Shown one piece after another: positions 26,959 through 35,632 of a stretch of 64,000 nucleotides of DNA. The notes below the pieces were generated by a model. It ran no database searches and was not told the DNA's origin. It was given only the letters and a program-made list of their open reading frames with translations. Within the stretch, counting starts at the first letter, position 1. The number at the start of each line of letters is the position of its first letter. Both the position numbers and the translations under genes were made by a program. Origin of the DNA: Pseudomonas sp. GL-B-19. Its GTDB lineage: Bacteria; Pseudomonadota; Gammaproteobacteria; Pseudomonadales; Pseudomonadaceae. The stretch is from NCBI RefSeq assembly GCF_019956415.1, contig NZ_JAHBDK010000029.1, positions 1 to 64,000 of the forward strand, written 5' to 3'.

Positions 26959-28722
26959 ATGGTTTGGCAACAAGTCTACGATCCCTTCGGTAATCCGGTC
27001 ATTTCAACCCTCATGGCAGCCGTGCCGGTAGTGGTGATGCTGGCCTCCCTGGCGTTTTTCCACATCAAGGCGCACATGGCGGCGTTGCTCGCACTGGCGT
27101 CTGCCTTGCTGATCGCGATCCTGGCTTTCGGCATGCCGGCGAACATGGCCGGCTCGGCGGCGTTATTCGGCGCTGCCAACGGCTTGCTGCCGATTGGCTG
27201 GATCGTGCTCAACATCATCTTCCTGCACCGACTGACCACCGAGAACGGCTCGTTCAAAGTGCTGCAGGATTCCCTGGCGCGCATCACCGACGACCGACGT
27301 TTGCAATTGTTGCTCATCGCCTTCTGTTTCGGCGCGTTTTTTGAAGGCGCGGCCGGCTTCGGTACGCCGGTGGCGGTGACCGGTGCGATCCTGATCGGGC
27401 TCGGCTTCTCGCCTTTGGCTGCCTCCGGCCTGGCCTTGATCGCCAATACCGCGCCGGTTGCGTTTGGCGCACTGGGTACACCGATCATTACCCTGGCCAA
27501 AGTGACCGGGCTGGATGAAATGGAGCTGTCGATGATGGTCGGTCGCCAGCTGCCATTTTTCTCGGTACTCGTGCCGTTTTGGTTGATCTGGGCCTTCGCC
27601 GGCTGGCGCAAGATGCTGGAGATCTGGCCAGCAATCCTCGTGGCCGGGGTCAGTTTCGCGGTACCGCAATTCCTGGTGTCCAACTACCACGGCCCGATGC
27701 TCGTGGACGTGATCGCCGCGCTGATTTCCATGGCCTGCCTGACGGGTTTCCTCAGGGTCTGGAAACCCGCCACGGTGCACACCTCGGCCGCCTTGACCGG
27801 GCGCGTCGACACCTCGAAGATCGACGCCGAACATGAGCAGGCACCGACGGCGAGCGCGACCTTTTCCAATGAAGCCAAACCGGCGGTAATGCGCGCGTGG
27901 ATGCCGTGGATCATCCTCACGGTCTTTGTCTTCGCCTGGGGCACACAGAGCTTCAAAAACTTGTTCGATACCCGCCCGGCGATCGATCCGGCAACCAGCT
28001 CGGCCAAGCTCGACCCGCAAGGCAAACCGATGCGCGAAGCGAACCCGATCTTCGCCCCGATCGTGACCTTTACCACCCTGCACCAGCAGGTTGAAAAAGT
28101 ACCGCCGGTGGTGCCTGCGCCTAAAACCGAGGACGCGATCTACAAGTTCACCTGGTTCACCGCCACTGGCAGCGGCATCTTGCTGTCAGCCATCCTCGGC
28201 GGGCTGCTGATGGGCTACTCGATTCCGCAACTGGTACACCAATACCTGCGAACGCTGTGGGTGGTGCGCTACTCGCTGATCACCATTGTGGCGATGCTGG
28301 CCTTGGGTTACCTCACGCGCTACTCGGGACTGGACGCCACCATGGGCCTGGCCTTCGCCGCGACCGGTATTTTCTACCCCATGTTCGGCACCCTCCTTGG
28401 CTGGCTCGGCGTGGCGTTGACCGGCTCCGACACGGCCTCCAACGTGCTGTTCGGCGGCTTGCAACGGGTGACCGCCGAACAACTGGGGATCAGCCCGGTG
28501 CTGATGGCGGCGGCGAACAGTTCTGGCGGGGTCATGGGCAAAATGGTCGACGCGCAGTCGATTGTGGTGGCGTCCACGGCGACGCGCTGGTACGGGCATG
28601 AAGGGGAAATTCTGCGGTATGTGTTCTTCCACTCGATTGTGCTGGCGATTCTGGTCGGTGGGTTGGTGACGTTGCAGGCGTATGTGGCGCCGTTCAGTCA
28701 CATGGTGGTGGGTGGGCATTAG
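26959..28722 (+). CDS. lldP: L-lactate permease
   Basis: A 587-residue lactate permease of the LctP family with about 12-14 membrane helices and the family blocks FCFGAFFEGAAGFGTPVAVT, LIANTAPVAFGALGTPI and SDTASNVLFGGLQ. It imports L- and D-lactate and glycolate with protons. The lactate dehydrogenases (lldD, lldEFG) and the regulator that usually accompany it are absent here. AGAGGTGG lies before the ATG. Confidence 0.94.
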   Translation: MVWQQVYDPFGNPVISTLMAAVPVVVMLASLAFFHIKAHMAALLALASALLIAILAFGMPANMAGSAALFGAANGLLPIGWIVLNIIFLHRLTTENGSFKVLQDSLARITDDRRLQLLLIAFCFGAFFEGAAGFGTPVAVTGAILIGLGFSPLAASGLALIANTAPVAFGALGTPIITLAKVTGLDEMELSMMVGRQLPFFSVLVPFWLIWAFAGWRKMLEIWPAILVAGVSFAVPQFLVSNYHGPMLVDVIAALISMACLTGFLRVWKPATVHTSAALTGRVDTSKIDAEHEQAPTASATFSNEAKPAVMRAWMPWIILTVFVFAWGTQSFKNLFDTRPAIDPATSSAKLDPQGKPMREANPIFAPIVTFTTLHQQVEKVPPVVPAPKTEDAIYKFTWFTATGSGILLSAILGGLLMGYSIPQLVHQYLRTLWVVRYSLITIVAMLALGYLTRYSGLDATMGLAFAATGIFYPMFGTLLGWLGVALTGSDTASNVLFGGLQRVTAEQLGISPVLMAAANSSGGVMGKMVDAQSIVVASTATRWYGHEGEILRYVFFHSIVLAILVGGLVTLQAYVAPFSHMVVGGH

Positions 28723-28745
28723 TCCGCACGTCCCCCTGTTTGCCA

Positions 28746-28770
28746 CAACCCGGACGAACTGTCCGGGTTG
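28746..28770. terminator. Hairpin after lldP
   Basis: A perfect 10-bp stem (CAACCCGGAC/GTCCGGGTTG) with a 5-nt loop lies 24 bp after the lldP stop. It lacks a T-run, so it may be a transcript-end stabiliser rather than a full intrinsic terminator. Confidence 0.65.
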
Positions 28771-28824
28771 TGCGCCAAACGCTGCTTTACTGGATTAAAT
28801 CCTGATCAAACGGGAAGCGCCCCG

Positions 28825-29712
28825 ATGGAACGTCTCACCGCCAAAGATTTCGCCCCCGAACTGCTCGAACTCTACGATTACTACGTCCATGGCAAGATCA
28901 ACCGCCGAGAGTTTCTTGATCGCGCAGCGTTGTTCGCCCTGGGCGGTTTGACTGCCAGCGCACTGCTCGCGTCCCTGAGCCCCAACTATGCGCTCGCCGA
29001 ACAAGTGGAATTCACCGACCCGGACATCATCGCCGAGTACATCACCTACCCCTCACCCAAGGGCCACGGCAATGTGCGCGGCTATCTGGTGCGCCCGGCC
29101 AAAGCTACCGGCAAAGTGCCGGCTGTGGTGGTGGTGCATGAAAACCGCGGGCTTAATCCTTACATCGAAGACGTCGCCCGACGCGTCGCCAAAGCCGGGT
29201 TCATTGCGCTCGCCCCCGACGGTCTGAGTTCGGTCGGCGGCTACCCAGGCAACGATGATAAGGGCCGCGAGCTACAGGCGAAGGTCGATCCGGAAAAGCT
29301 CATGAATGATTTTTTCGCCGCCATCGAGTGGCTATCGAAAAACGACGCGACCACAGGAAAAGTCGGCATCACCGGCTTCTGCTATGGCGGGGGTGTCTCC
29401 AACGCGGCGGCCGTGGCCTATCCGGAACTGGCGGCGGCCGTGCCTTTTTATGGCCGCCAGCCAAAAGCTGAAGATGTGGCCAGAATCCAGGCGCCATTGC
29501 TGCTGCATTACGGCGAGCTGGACAAGGGCATCAATGATGGATGGCCAGCGTACGAATCCGCGTTGAAAGCAGCCGGCAAAACCTATGAGGCCTATATTTA
29601 TCCAGGTTGCAATCATGGTTTCCATAACGACTCGACGCCTCGCTACGATGAGGCCGCTGCCAAACTGGCGTGGGACCGTACGATCGCGTGGTTTCGCAAG
29701 TATCTGGTTTAG
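28825..29712 (+). CDS. Exported dienelactone hydrolase family protein (YghX-like)
   Basis: A 295-residue alpha/beta hydrolase. The N-terminal helix and Tat-like segment ([20 protein letters not shown]) precede a dienelactone hydrolase domain: [20 protein letters not shown], the Cys nucleophile in [14 protein letters not shown], Asp in GELDKGIN and His in GCNHGFHND. This architecture matches YghX-type proteins. The NRREFL motif has only an RR pair, so Tat export is probable but not certain. The substrate is unknown. Confidence 0.87.
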   Translation: MERLTAKDFAPELLELYDYYVHGKINRREFLDRAALFALGGLTASALLASLSPNYALAEQVEFTDPDIIAEYITYPSPKGHGNVRGYLVRPAKATGKVPAVVVVHENRGLNPYIEDVARRVAKAGFIALAPDGLSSVGGYPGNDDKGRELQAKVDPEKLMNDFFAAIEWLSKNDATTGKVGITGFCYGGGVSNAAAVAYPELAAAVPFYGRQPKAEDVARIQAPLLLHYGELDKGINDGWPAYESALKAAGKTYEAYIYPGCNHGFHNDSTPRYDEAAAKLAWDRTIAWFRKYLV

Positions 29713-29790
29713 GGGGCGTGCTGTAAGCGCAGGCAGCAGGTATCAATTCCTTCGATCATTCACATCACGAAGCCGAATTTTTTATTTTCC

Positions 29791-29830
29791 TCCGACGTAT
29801 TCAAGATGGCGACATCTCGAATACGTCGGA
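29791..29830. other. Long perfect hairpin upstream of a micro-ORF
   Basis: TCCGACGTATTC (29791-29802) is the exact reverse complement of GAATACGTCGGA (29819-29830). An inner AGATG/CATCT stem and a GCGA loop continue the pairing, giving about 17 bp of stem in 40 nt. The distal arm ends in GGA, the only Shine-Dalgarno-like bases before the ATG at 29841. Confidence 0.7.
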
Positions 29831-29840
29831 CGACATCTTC

Positions 29841-29909
29841 ATGAACCTGAATTTTGCCTTTGCCTGCTTCATCGTTGTGTCGTTTGCGATTGCGCTGGGA
29901 CATGGTTGA
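29841..29909 (+). CDS. Candidate 22-residue hydrophobic peptide
   Basis: An ATG-to-TGA frame encodes a 22-residue peptide starting MNLNFAFACF and ending ALGHG, almost entirely hydrophobic and long enough for one membrane helix. It is preceded by the 40-nt hairpin, whose 3' arm carries the only ribosome-binding-like bases. It resembles the size and character of small membrane proteins or type I toxins, but I recognise no family and coding is unproven. Confidence 0.35.
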   Translation: MNLNFAFACFIVVSFAIALGHG

Positions 29910-29911
29910 GC

Positions 29912-30700
29912 TCAGGCGTCTACCTGAACCACCTCAATACCCAACCGCTGATAATCCTCAACGTTGCCCGACGCCAGCTGTTGCTCGGTGATCAGCGTGT
30001 GGATGCGATTGCACGGTGCGACAACGAACGGCTCCACCGCGCCCAGTTTGTCCGCCGTGGTCACGGCCACCACGTGCGACGCGCTGTCGATCATCGCCAG
30101 TTTTACTGGCACCTCATCGAAATGCAGCGAGCTGATGCCGACTTCCGGGTGAATCACACAGATACCGGTGAACAGCAGATCAGCCTTGATGCCCTCGATC
30201 AGCCGAAGGGTTTCATGCCCGCTGGCCGACATCGTCGCGCGATTGAGTTGCCCACCGGCAAGGATCACTTTGATGCCTGTGTATTCGGCCAAGGCAATAG
30301 CGATCATTGGCGACGCAGTAATGGCCGTGATGGCAATGTCCGAGGGCAGCGACCGCGCGATCTGCAGCGTTGTGCTGCCTGAATCGAACATCACAATCTG
30401 GCCATCCTGCACCCAGCGCGCGGCAAGTTGGGCCAGCTGCGTTTTTACCTCATCGGTTTCACCGACCCGGGTGAAGAAATCCTTGCCCGTGTCTTTAGGT
30501 CGCGGCAACGCGCCGCCATGCACCCGTTGCACCAACCCTGCAGTCGCGAGTTCTGACAGGTCGCGGCGAATGGTGTCTTCGGAAACGGCGAAATGCTGAC
30601 TCAGCTCGGAGGCCATGACCTTGCCGTCGCGCTCAAGGAGCAGGAGGATTTTTTGCCGGCGCACCGACGGTAGCTCGGCTGCGGCGTGCTGATCGTGCAT
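29912..30700 (-). CDS. DeoR/GlpR family transcriptional regulator
   Basis: A 262-residue repressor with an N-terminal winged HTH (RRQKILLLLERDGKVMASEL, VSEDTIRRDLSELATAGL) and a DeoR C-terminal sensor domain (VMFDSGSTTLQIARSLP, VILAGGQLNRATMSASG) that binds phosphorylated sugars. It is divergent from the serine hydrolase gene with a 112-bp gap, so it may control that gene. No sugar catabolic operon lies beside it. Confidence 0.9.
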   Translation of the reverse strand: MHDQHAAAELPSVRRQKILLLLERDGKVMASELSQHFAVSEDTIRRDLSELATAGLVQRVHGGALPRPKDTGKDFFTRVGETDEVKTQLAQLAARWVQDGQIVMFDSGSTTLQIARSLPSDIAITAITASPMIAIALAEYTGIKVILAGGQLNRATMSASGHETLRLIEGIKADLLFTGICVIHPEVGISSLHFDEVPVKLAMIDSASHVVAVTTADKLGAVEPFVVAPCNRIHTLITEQQLASGNVEDYQRLGIEVVQVDA

Positions 30701-30812
30701 GTTTTTGCCTGATATTGCGGGTTTATGCGAGATTAGCCAAGCCACCGATAAAACACAATTGAGCGTTTCTGGCACACTTCCACGGCACCTTCATCCAAAG
30801 CAGCCATCACCC

Positions 30813-31691
30813 ATGCCATTTGCCCTTGTCTCAAACGGTTCACCGCTCACGCCTGCACAGCCTGATGTGACGGTTCCCTGGTGGAGTTTTACCAAGACCG
30901 TGCTCTGCGCCGCCGCCCTGTCGCTGGTGCGTGATGGCCTGGTCGATCTGGACGATACTCTGCCGGAAGGACCGTTCACCCTGCGCCAAGTGCTGCGGCA
31001 TGAAGCCGGCTTGGCGGATTATGGCGAGCTGGCGGAGTACCACACCGCCGTGGCGCGCAACGAAACGCCGTGGCCCGCTGATGACATGTTGCGACGCCTG
31101 GAGGCGACCCGATTGCGCTACGCACCCGGCGACGGCTGGCGGTATTCGAACGTGGGTTACCTGTACGTGGCCAGGTTCATCGAGCGCCTGACCGGTCTGG
31201 CGCTGGAAGAGGCGCTGACCCGACTGGTTTTTTCACCCCTCGGTTTGTCACGTGTGCGCCTGGCCACGACGCGAACCGATCTGAAGGGCGTGACCATGGG
31301 CGCTGCGCAAGCGTATGACCCGGGCTGGGTGTATCACGGCCTGTTGGTCGGCCCGCTGAATGAAGCCGCGCTTTGTCTGGATCGTCTACTGGCCGGCCAG
31401 ACCTTGCCGTCATCGTTACTGCGGGAGATGCAAACGGCCCGCGTGCTCGGCGGGCCGATGGCCGGGCGACCCTGGGTTGCGCCTGGCTATGCCCTGGGCC
31501 TGATGCAAGGCGCGGTCGAGGGCGGGCTGGTCTTGAGCGGGCACACCGGCGGCGGGCCGGGCAGCGTGATCGCGGTCTACCGCTGCACGAAAGGCGACGA
31601 CTCCGCGAGTTGCGCGGTTTTTGCCGAAGGTGGCGCCGATGGGGCTGTTGAAGCAGAGGCTGTCAGTCACTTGGTGAATTGCCTTAAATGA
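30813..31691 (+). CDS. Serine hydrolase, class C beta-lactamase fold
   Basis: A 292-residue protein with the penicillin-binding/beta-lactamase motifs: SxxK in WWSFTKTVL (near residue 25), YxN in WRYSNVGYL and HTG in LSGHTGGGPGS. No signal peptide is seen, so it is probably a cytosolic esterase or peptidase rather than an antibiotic hydrolase. It is shorter than AmpC. Confidence 0.87.
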   Translation: MPFALVSNGSPLTPAQPDVTVPWWSFTKTVLCAAALSLVRDGLVDLDDTLPEGPFTLRQVLRHEAGLADYGELAEYHTAVARNETPWPADDMLRRLEATRLRYAPGDGWRYSNVGYLYVARFIERLTGLALEEALTRLVFSPLGLSRVRLATTRTDLKGVTMGAAQAYDPGWVYHGLLVGPLNEAALCLDRLLAGQTLPSSLLREMQTARVLGGPMAGRPWVAPGYALGLMQGAVEGGLVLSGHTGGGPGSVIAVYRCTKGDDSASCAVFAEGGADGAVEAEAVSHLVNCLK

Positions 31692-31809
31692 CTCGGACCT
31701 ATGCGCTAAAAAATCAGCTCGGATGAGTGGTCATTCATTGCGTGTGTGATGGGACTAACGTTGTAAGTCCACACCGGGCAATCCGGTATTCTCACAGCGG
31801 TGAACTTCC

Positions 31810-32616
31810 ATGGACAAGATCGCCCGACAGTTAATCGACTCTTCGACAATCCGCTTCGCTGGCGCCGGATTGGCATTAATAGTGGGATTGAGCATTCCGA
31901 ACGCCGCCCATGCCGATGAGGCGTACGCAAAAAATTTACTCAAGAGCATGTCCGACTACCTGACCGCGCAAAAAAACATATCGTTCAACTACGACACAAA
32001 CTTTGAAGTCATCACCAAAGAAAAACAGAACCTTGCGCTGGCCGCTTCCGGCACGACAGTCATCAGCCGCCCCGACAAGATACGCAACATGCGCGCGGGT
32101 GGCTTTGTCGACATGGAAGTGCTGTTCGACGGCACCACCCTGACCTTGTTCGGCAAAAACACCAACACGTACACGCAAGTGGCTGTGCCCGGCACACTTG
32201 ATCATTTGATTGATGAACTAAGGGAAAAATACGACCGACCGGTGCCTGGCGCCGACCTGTTCGTGTCCAACCCTCAAGAGTCGTTGATGAACGGCGTGAC
32301 CAACATAAAGGACTTGGGCAGTGGCGTCATTGGAGGCGTCGAATGCGATCACCTGGCCTTCAGAAGCAAAGCCGTGGATTGGCAGATCTGGATCGCCCAA
32401 GGCGAGCGTCCTTACCCTTGCCGCTATGTCATCACCTCAAAACAGGTCGCGGGCGGGCCGCAATACAGCATTCAGTTTAGTAACTGGAAGACTGGTGATG
32501 AGGTCGCCGCCGACGATTTCACCTTTAACAACTCGACGAATGCGCAGAAAATCGACTTGAAAGACCTCCCCGGCGATACGTTGCCAAAGAACTTTGTGCG
32601 AGGACCTGGCAAATGA
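31810..32616 (+). CDS. DUF2092 domain periplasmic protein
   Basis: A 268-residue exported protein. The signal peptide ends near AAHA (residue 35). The DUF2092 body is lipoprotein-carrier-like (LLKSMSDYLTAQKNISFNYD, DKIRNMRAGGFVDMEVLFDG, GGVECDHLAFRSKAVDWQIW). The fold resembles LolA/LolB, suggesting a hydrophobic ligand, but the function is unknown. Its stop overlaps the next small gene by 4 bp. Confidence 0.85.
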   Translation: MDKIARQLIDSSTIRFAGAGLALIVGLSIPNAAHADEAYAKNLLKSMSDYLTAQKNISFNYDTNFEVITKEKQNLALAASGTTVISRPDKIRNMRAGGFVDMEVLFDGTTLTLFGKNTNTYTQVAVPGTLDHLIDELREKYDRPVPGADLFVSNPQESLMNGVTNIKDLGSGVIGGVECDHLAFRSKAVDWQIWIAQGERPYPCRYVITSKQVAGGPQYSIQFSNWKTGDEVAADDFTFNNSTNAQKIDLKDLPGDTLPKNFVRGPGK

Positions 32617-32798
32617 ACCTTTTGATAAAAACAGGCGGTTTGCTACTGGGCGGCTTCGTGCTGATCGCAGCGCTTGAACTCGGTGAAACCCTGTCGATCC
32701 CGGGCGTACACAGCGTTATATCCCAGGCCGAAGCGGTTGTCGGACGCCCTCTCACCCCGGTCAGCGTGGCCGGGGTGGCGCGGCGTAGCAATCGGTGA
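32613..32798 (+). CDS. Small membrane/secreted protein coupled to the DUF2092 gene
   Basis: A 61-residue protein with one N-terminal hydrophobic segment (LLIKTGGLLLGGFVLIAALE) and a C-terminal PLTPVSVAGVARRSNR tail ending in basic residues. The ATGA overlap with the DUF2092 gene shows translational coupling, so they likely act together in the envelope. I do not recognise a named family. Confidence 0.75.
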   Translation: MNLLIKTGGLLLGGFVLIAALELGETLSIPGVHSVISQAEAVVGRPLTPVSVAGVARRSNR

Positions 32799-32829
32799 TG
32801 ACAACCCAGGCTTGAACGCGGGAGCTGCG

Positions 32830-33498
32830 TCAGTTACTGGCAACGTGCGCCACACTGTCCGACTTCACCAACGCCTTCAGCGAAGCATCAAATTGCTTCA
32901 GCGCGCTCACTTGCAACTCGGTTTGCTGGTCGATTTGCGCAGCAATTTCCGGCGCTGCTTTGCCATGCACCCAGACCGAAGGCATTTGCTGTGCGCGTGA
33001 GCCTTCGGCCTGGCCGATGTACTGCAGGTTTGCATCGTAGAACTTGGCCATGAAGCGCGCTTCGACCTGATTATTGCGCTTGGACACCAGACGGCTGTAG
33101 GTATCCAGCATCACCACCACGTCGGGATGGGCTTGCACCAGTGCGTCGAGGTTGTCGTAGACGGTCACCGAGCCGAACTCTTTTTGCAGCGAGCCCTTGA
33201 GCCAGTTGATCGCAAGCTTCGGATCGGAGCTGTTGACGAACGCGTTGCTGATGCGCGAATCCAGCTGAGGATTCTTCGCGCCGTTCACCGCTACCGCGTG
33301 GTACTGCTCAAGGTATTGGAGGGTGTTGAGGGTATTTTCGCTGTAGAGCACGCCCACCGATCGGGCATGCTGCAGGCTGGTTGCGCTGTCGGCGATCGGT
33401 AGGAAATGGCAAGACGGGTCAGCCGCGTAAGCCGGCACGGTGGCGGCGACGCTGCCGCTGAATACGGCGATAAAAGCCACCAAGGTAGACATTCTCAT
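32830..33498 (-). CDS. Secreted protein of unknown function
   Basis: A 222-residue exported protein. The signal peptide ends at AYA (residue 25), followed by DPSCHFLPIADSATSLQHAR and an alpha/beta mature domain (LVQAHPDVVVMLDTYSRLVS) that loosely resembles ligand-binding or LpoB-like folds. I do not recognise a family. An ATG at 33492 is an equally possible start. It is convergent with the DUF2092 pair. Confidence 0.78.
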   Translation of the reverse strand: MRMSTLVAFIAVFSGSVAATVPAYAADPSCHFLPIADSATSLQHARSVGVLYSENTLNTLQYLEQYHAVAVNGAKNPQLDSRISNAFVNSSDPKLAINWLKGSLQKEFGSVTVYDNLDALVQAHPDVVVMLDTYSRLVSKRNNQVEARFMAKFYDANLQYIGQAEGSRAQQMPSVWVHGKAAPEIAAQIDQQTELQVSALKQFDASLKALVKSDSVAHVASN

Positions 33499-33671
33499 CG
33501 CGCAGGTTCCTTCAAGGGCGAATTCGGTATGTGCCTATCCTCCTCTCTTGGCGAAAAAACAGAACTTGCGTTCCTTGATGGTAACTATTGATTAAACCAA
33601 TGGTGGCGCGATGAGCCTGGGCTACGCTGTTCTGATGCCCTTGTTTCTGCCCTCACCCATGGAGCCCAAAC

Positions 33672-34166
33672 GTGCATCGAATTTCCTCTGCCGCTATCGC
33701 CTTGACCCTGTTATTCGCCTTGACCCTGTTATTCACCTTTTCAGATTCAGCCTCTGTGGATACCCCCGCCCTGAATGAAGCCCGCACCCTCGTCGCCAAA
33801 GCCCACATGGGCAGCAATCTCCCGGCCCTTGCACTGTCGACGGCGCAGGGAACGGTCTCCTACTCGGTGATCGCCGAGAAACTGGGGGCTGACGATGCCA
33901 GGCGCATCGTGTCCGAGGAAATCACCGCATTGCTGCCCAAGTATCAGCCGGAATGGGATAAGAACCTGGCGCGGGCCTATGAAAAGTCGTTCTCTGAAGA
34001 AGAACTGTCATCGCTCGTCGCTGATGGGCCGGCCTCACCCTACGTGGAAAAAGTAAAAGCACAGCTAGCCACCGTCGGTGCAGAGATGCGCTCGACTTCA
34101 GAACCGATTGTGACGGCACTGGTGACTGAGGCGCTGAAGGCGACCATGGAAAAGCACGTGCCTTAA
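33672..34166 (+). CDS. Small secreted protein with duplicated signal core
   Basis: A 164-residue exported protein starting at a GTG with GGAG 8 bp upstream. The signal peptide contains a perfect tandem 18-bp duplication (33699-33716 and 33717-33734) that doubles the hydrophobic ALTLLF core. The mature part is helical (ARTLVAKAHMGSNLPALALS, YEKSFSEEELSSLVADGPAS), with the feel of DUF2059 proteins, but the match is weak. Function unknown. Confidence 0.75.
   Translation: MHRISSAAIALTLLFALTLLFTFSDSASVDTPALNEARTLVAKAHMGSNLPALALSTAQGTVSYSVIAEKLGADDARRIVSEEITALLPKYQPEWDKNLARAYEKSFSEEELSSLVADGPASPYVEKVKAQLATVGAEMRSTSEPIVTALVTEALKATMEKHVP
33699..33734. repeat. Tandem 18-bp duplication
   Basis: GCCTTGACCCTGTTATTC occurs twice in direct succession inside the signal peptide code. 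It adds six residues in frame. Such a repeat can gain or lose a copy by slippage. Confidence 0.95.
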
Positions 34167-34239
34167 GGCGGATGCCCTCGTAAGCGGTCTACGCTGCTTC
34201 AGGTACGCCACTTCCCACGTGTACCCTGGAGACACCGTC

Positions 34240-35148
34240 ATGCTGCGCACCCTGCTGACCGCTTCCTTGCTGCTTGCACTCAGCCTCCCGGCCCTGGCCG
34301 GGGTGACGCCATTCCCTGCTGACTTTCGTACGCAAGACATCACCGTCGAAGGCGTGAAAATCCATGTGCGCGTCGGCGGCAAAGGGCCTGCCGTGGTGAT
34401 GCTGCATGGTTTTGGTGACACCGGCGACATGTGGGCGCCACTGGCGGCTGACCTGGCCAAGGATCACACCGTTGTGGTGCCGGACTTGCGCGGCCTGGGG
34501 CTGTCGTCGATCCCGGACAACGGCTACGACAAGAAGACCCAGGCGGGCGACATCCGTGGCGTGTTGGCCGCATTGGGGATCGAGCACTCGGTGGTCATCG
34601 GCCATGACATCGGCACCATGGTCGCCTTCGCTTACGCCTCGCGATATCCGCAGCTGACGGATCGCCTGGTGGTGATGGACGCCCCGGTGCCCGGCATCCC
34701 GCCCTGGAACGATATCGTCCGCTCACCGATGCTTTGGCACTTCGACTTTGGCGGGCCGGACGCCGAGCGGCTGGTGGCAGGTCGTGAACGCATCTACCTG
34801 GACCGGTTCTGGAACGAATTCGCGGGGGACCGCAGCAAAATCGATGAAGCCACCCGTCAGCATTACGCCAACCTCTATGCCCGCCCCGGTGTGATGCACG
34901 CGGCCTTCGCCCAGTTCGGCAGCATTCGTCAGGACGCCGTGGACAATGAAGCCTCAATGAAGACGCGGCTGACGATGCCGGTACTAGCCATCGGCGGGGA
35001 AAAATCCTTTGGGGCCAATGAAGCGATCGTGATGCGCAACGCGGCGGACAACGTGACCGAAGTGGTGATCCCGGGGGCTGGTCACTGGCTGATGGAGGAA
35101 GCGCCGACGCCGACCATTCAGGCGATTCGCGATTTCATTGCGCAGTGA
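34240..35148 (+). CDS. Exported alpha/beta hydrolase (epoxide hydrolase/dehalogenase type)
   Basis: A 302-residue alpha/beta hydrolase with a signal peptide (LLTASLLLALSLPALAG). Motifs are VVMLHGFGDTGDMW (HG oxyanion region), the Asp nucleophile in VVIGHDIGTMVAF, a cap domain and the His in GAGHWLMEEAP. An Asp nucleophile points to the epoxide hydrolase/haloalkane dehalogenase branch. The export signal is unusual for that branch. The ATG at 34240 is preceded by TGGAGAC. Confidence 0.87.
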   Translation: MLRTLLTASLLLALSLPALAGVTPFPADFRTQDITVEGVKIHVRVGGKGPAVVMLHGFGDTGDMWAPLAADLAKDHTVVVPDLRGLGLSSIPDNGYDKKTQAGDIRGVLAALGIEHSVVIGHDIGTMVAFAYASRYPQLTDRLVVMDAPVPGIPPWNDIVRSPMLWHFDFGGPDAERLVAGRERIYLDRFWNEFAGDRSKIDEATRQHYANLYARPGVMHAAFAQFGSIRQDAVDNEASMKTRLTMPVLAIGGEKSFGANEAIVMRNAADNVTEVVIPGAGHWLMEEAPTPTIQAIRDFIAQ

Positions 35149-35187
35149 CGCGAGTGCTGGGGAATGCGCGCCAACATTGGTTGATAC

Positions 35188-35430
35188 GCCACTGTTTCGT
35201 GGCTGATTCCGACGACATCCTCGCTGTTACCTTACCGACCGTGTTGTCACTTCTGCGGGCTTTGGCAGGCCAATAAACCGGGTGAAGTGACCGGAACCAA
35301 TGCCAGCCGAAAAATGACCTACACCGGCCTGGTCAATCACACCATGTTCGATAACAAGCTGATCGAGGTCGCCAAAGGCAAACGTAACAGCTGGAACTTC
35401 ACCTTTGCTGACGCAACGGCGGGGCGGTCA
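35188..35430 (+). pseudogene. Possible 3' remnant of a decayed gene
   Basis: A frame open from 35185 encodes a segment with natural protein composition (GEVTGTNASRKMTYTGLVNH, then MFDNKLIEVAKGKRNSWNF), then runs through a terminator-like hairpin into low-quality sequence, stopping at 35508. It looks like the end of a gene that has lost its 5' part and original stop. No start codon with a ribosome site precedes it. The rest of 35149-35632 shows nothing else. Confidence 0.35.
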
Positions 35431-35442
35431 AACGGCCGCCCC
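35421..35442 (+). terminator. Terminator-like hairpin
   Basis: A 9-bp GC-rich stem (GGGGCGGTC/GGCCGCCCC, one G-U pair) with an AAAC loop is followed by TCTGTTT. It sits inside the open frame of the putative gene remnant, where the original 3' end would be. Confidence 0.6.
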
Positions 35443-35632
35443 TCTGTTTCATCGGTTGATACACCGCCGTTACGCACGCTGTTACCTGCCGGGCAGGAAC
35501 AGTGTTGATAAGCCCTCTGACTGTAACGCCAAGACACTTCGCCGCCCTGCCCCGCCCGCCTACAGTGAAGCCGTCAATGAGCTCAAAGGGCCATTGACTG
35601 CCCGACACACCACACCAAGGAATAGGGAAATC

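Noticed and set aside
35287..35508. 73-residue frame as an intact gene
   Set aside because: No ribosome site; the frame passes through a terminator-like hairpin. Kept only as a possible remnant.
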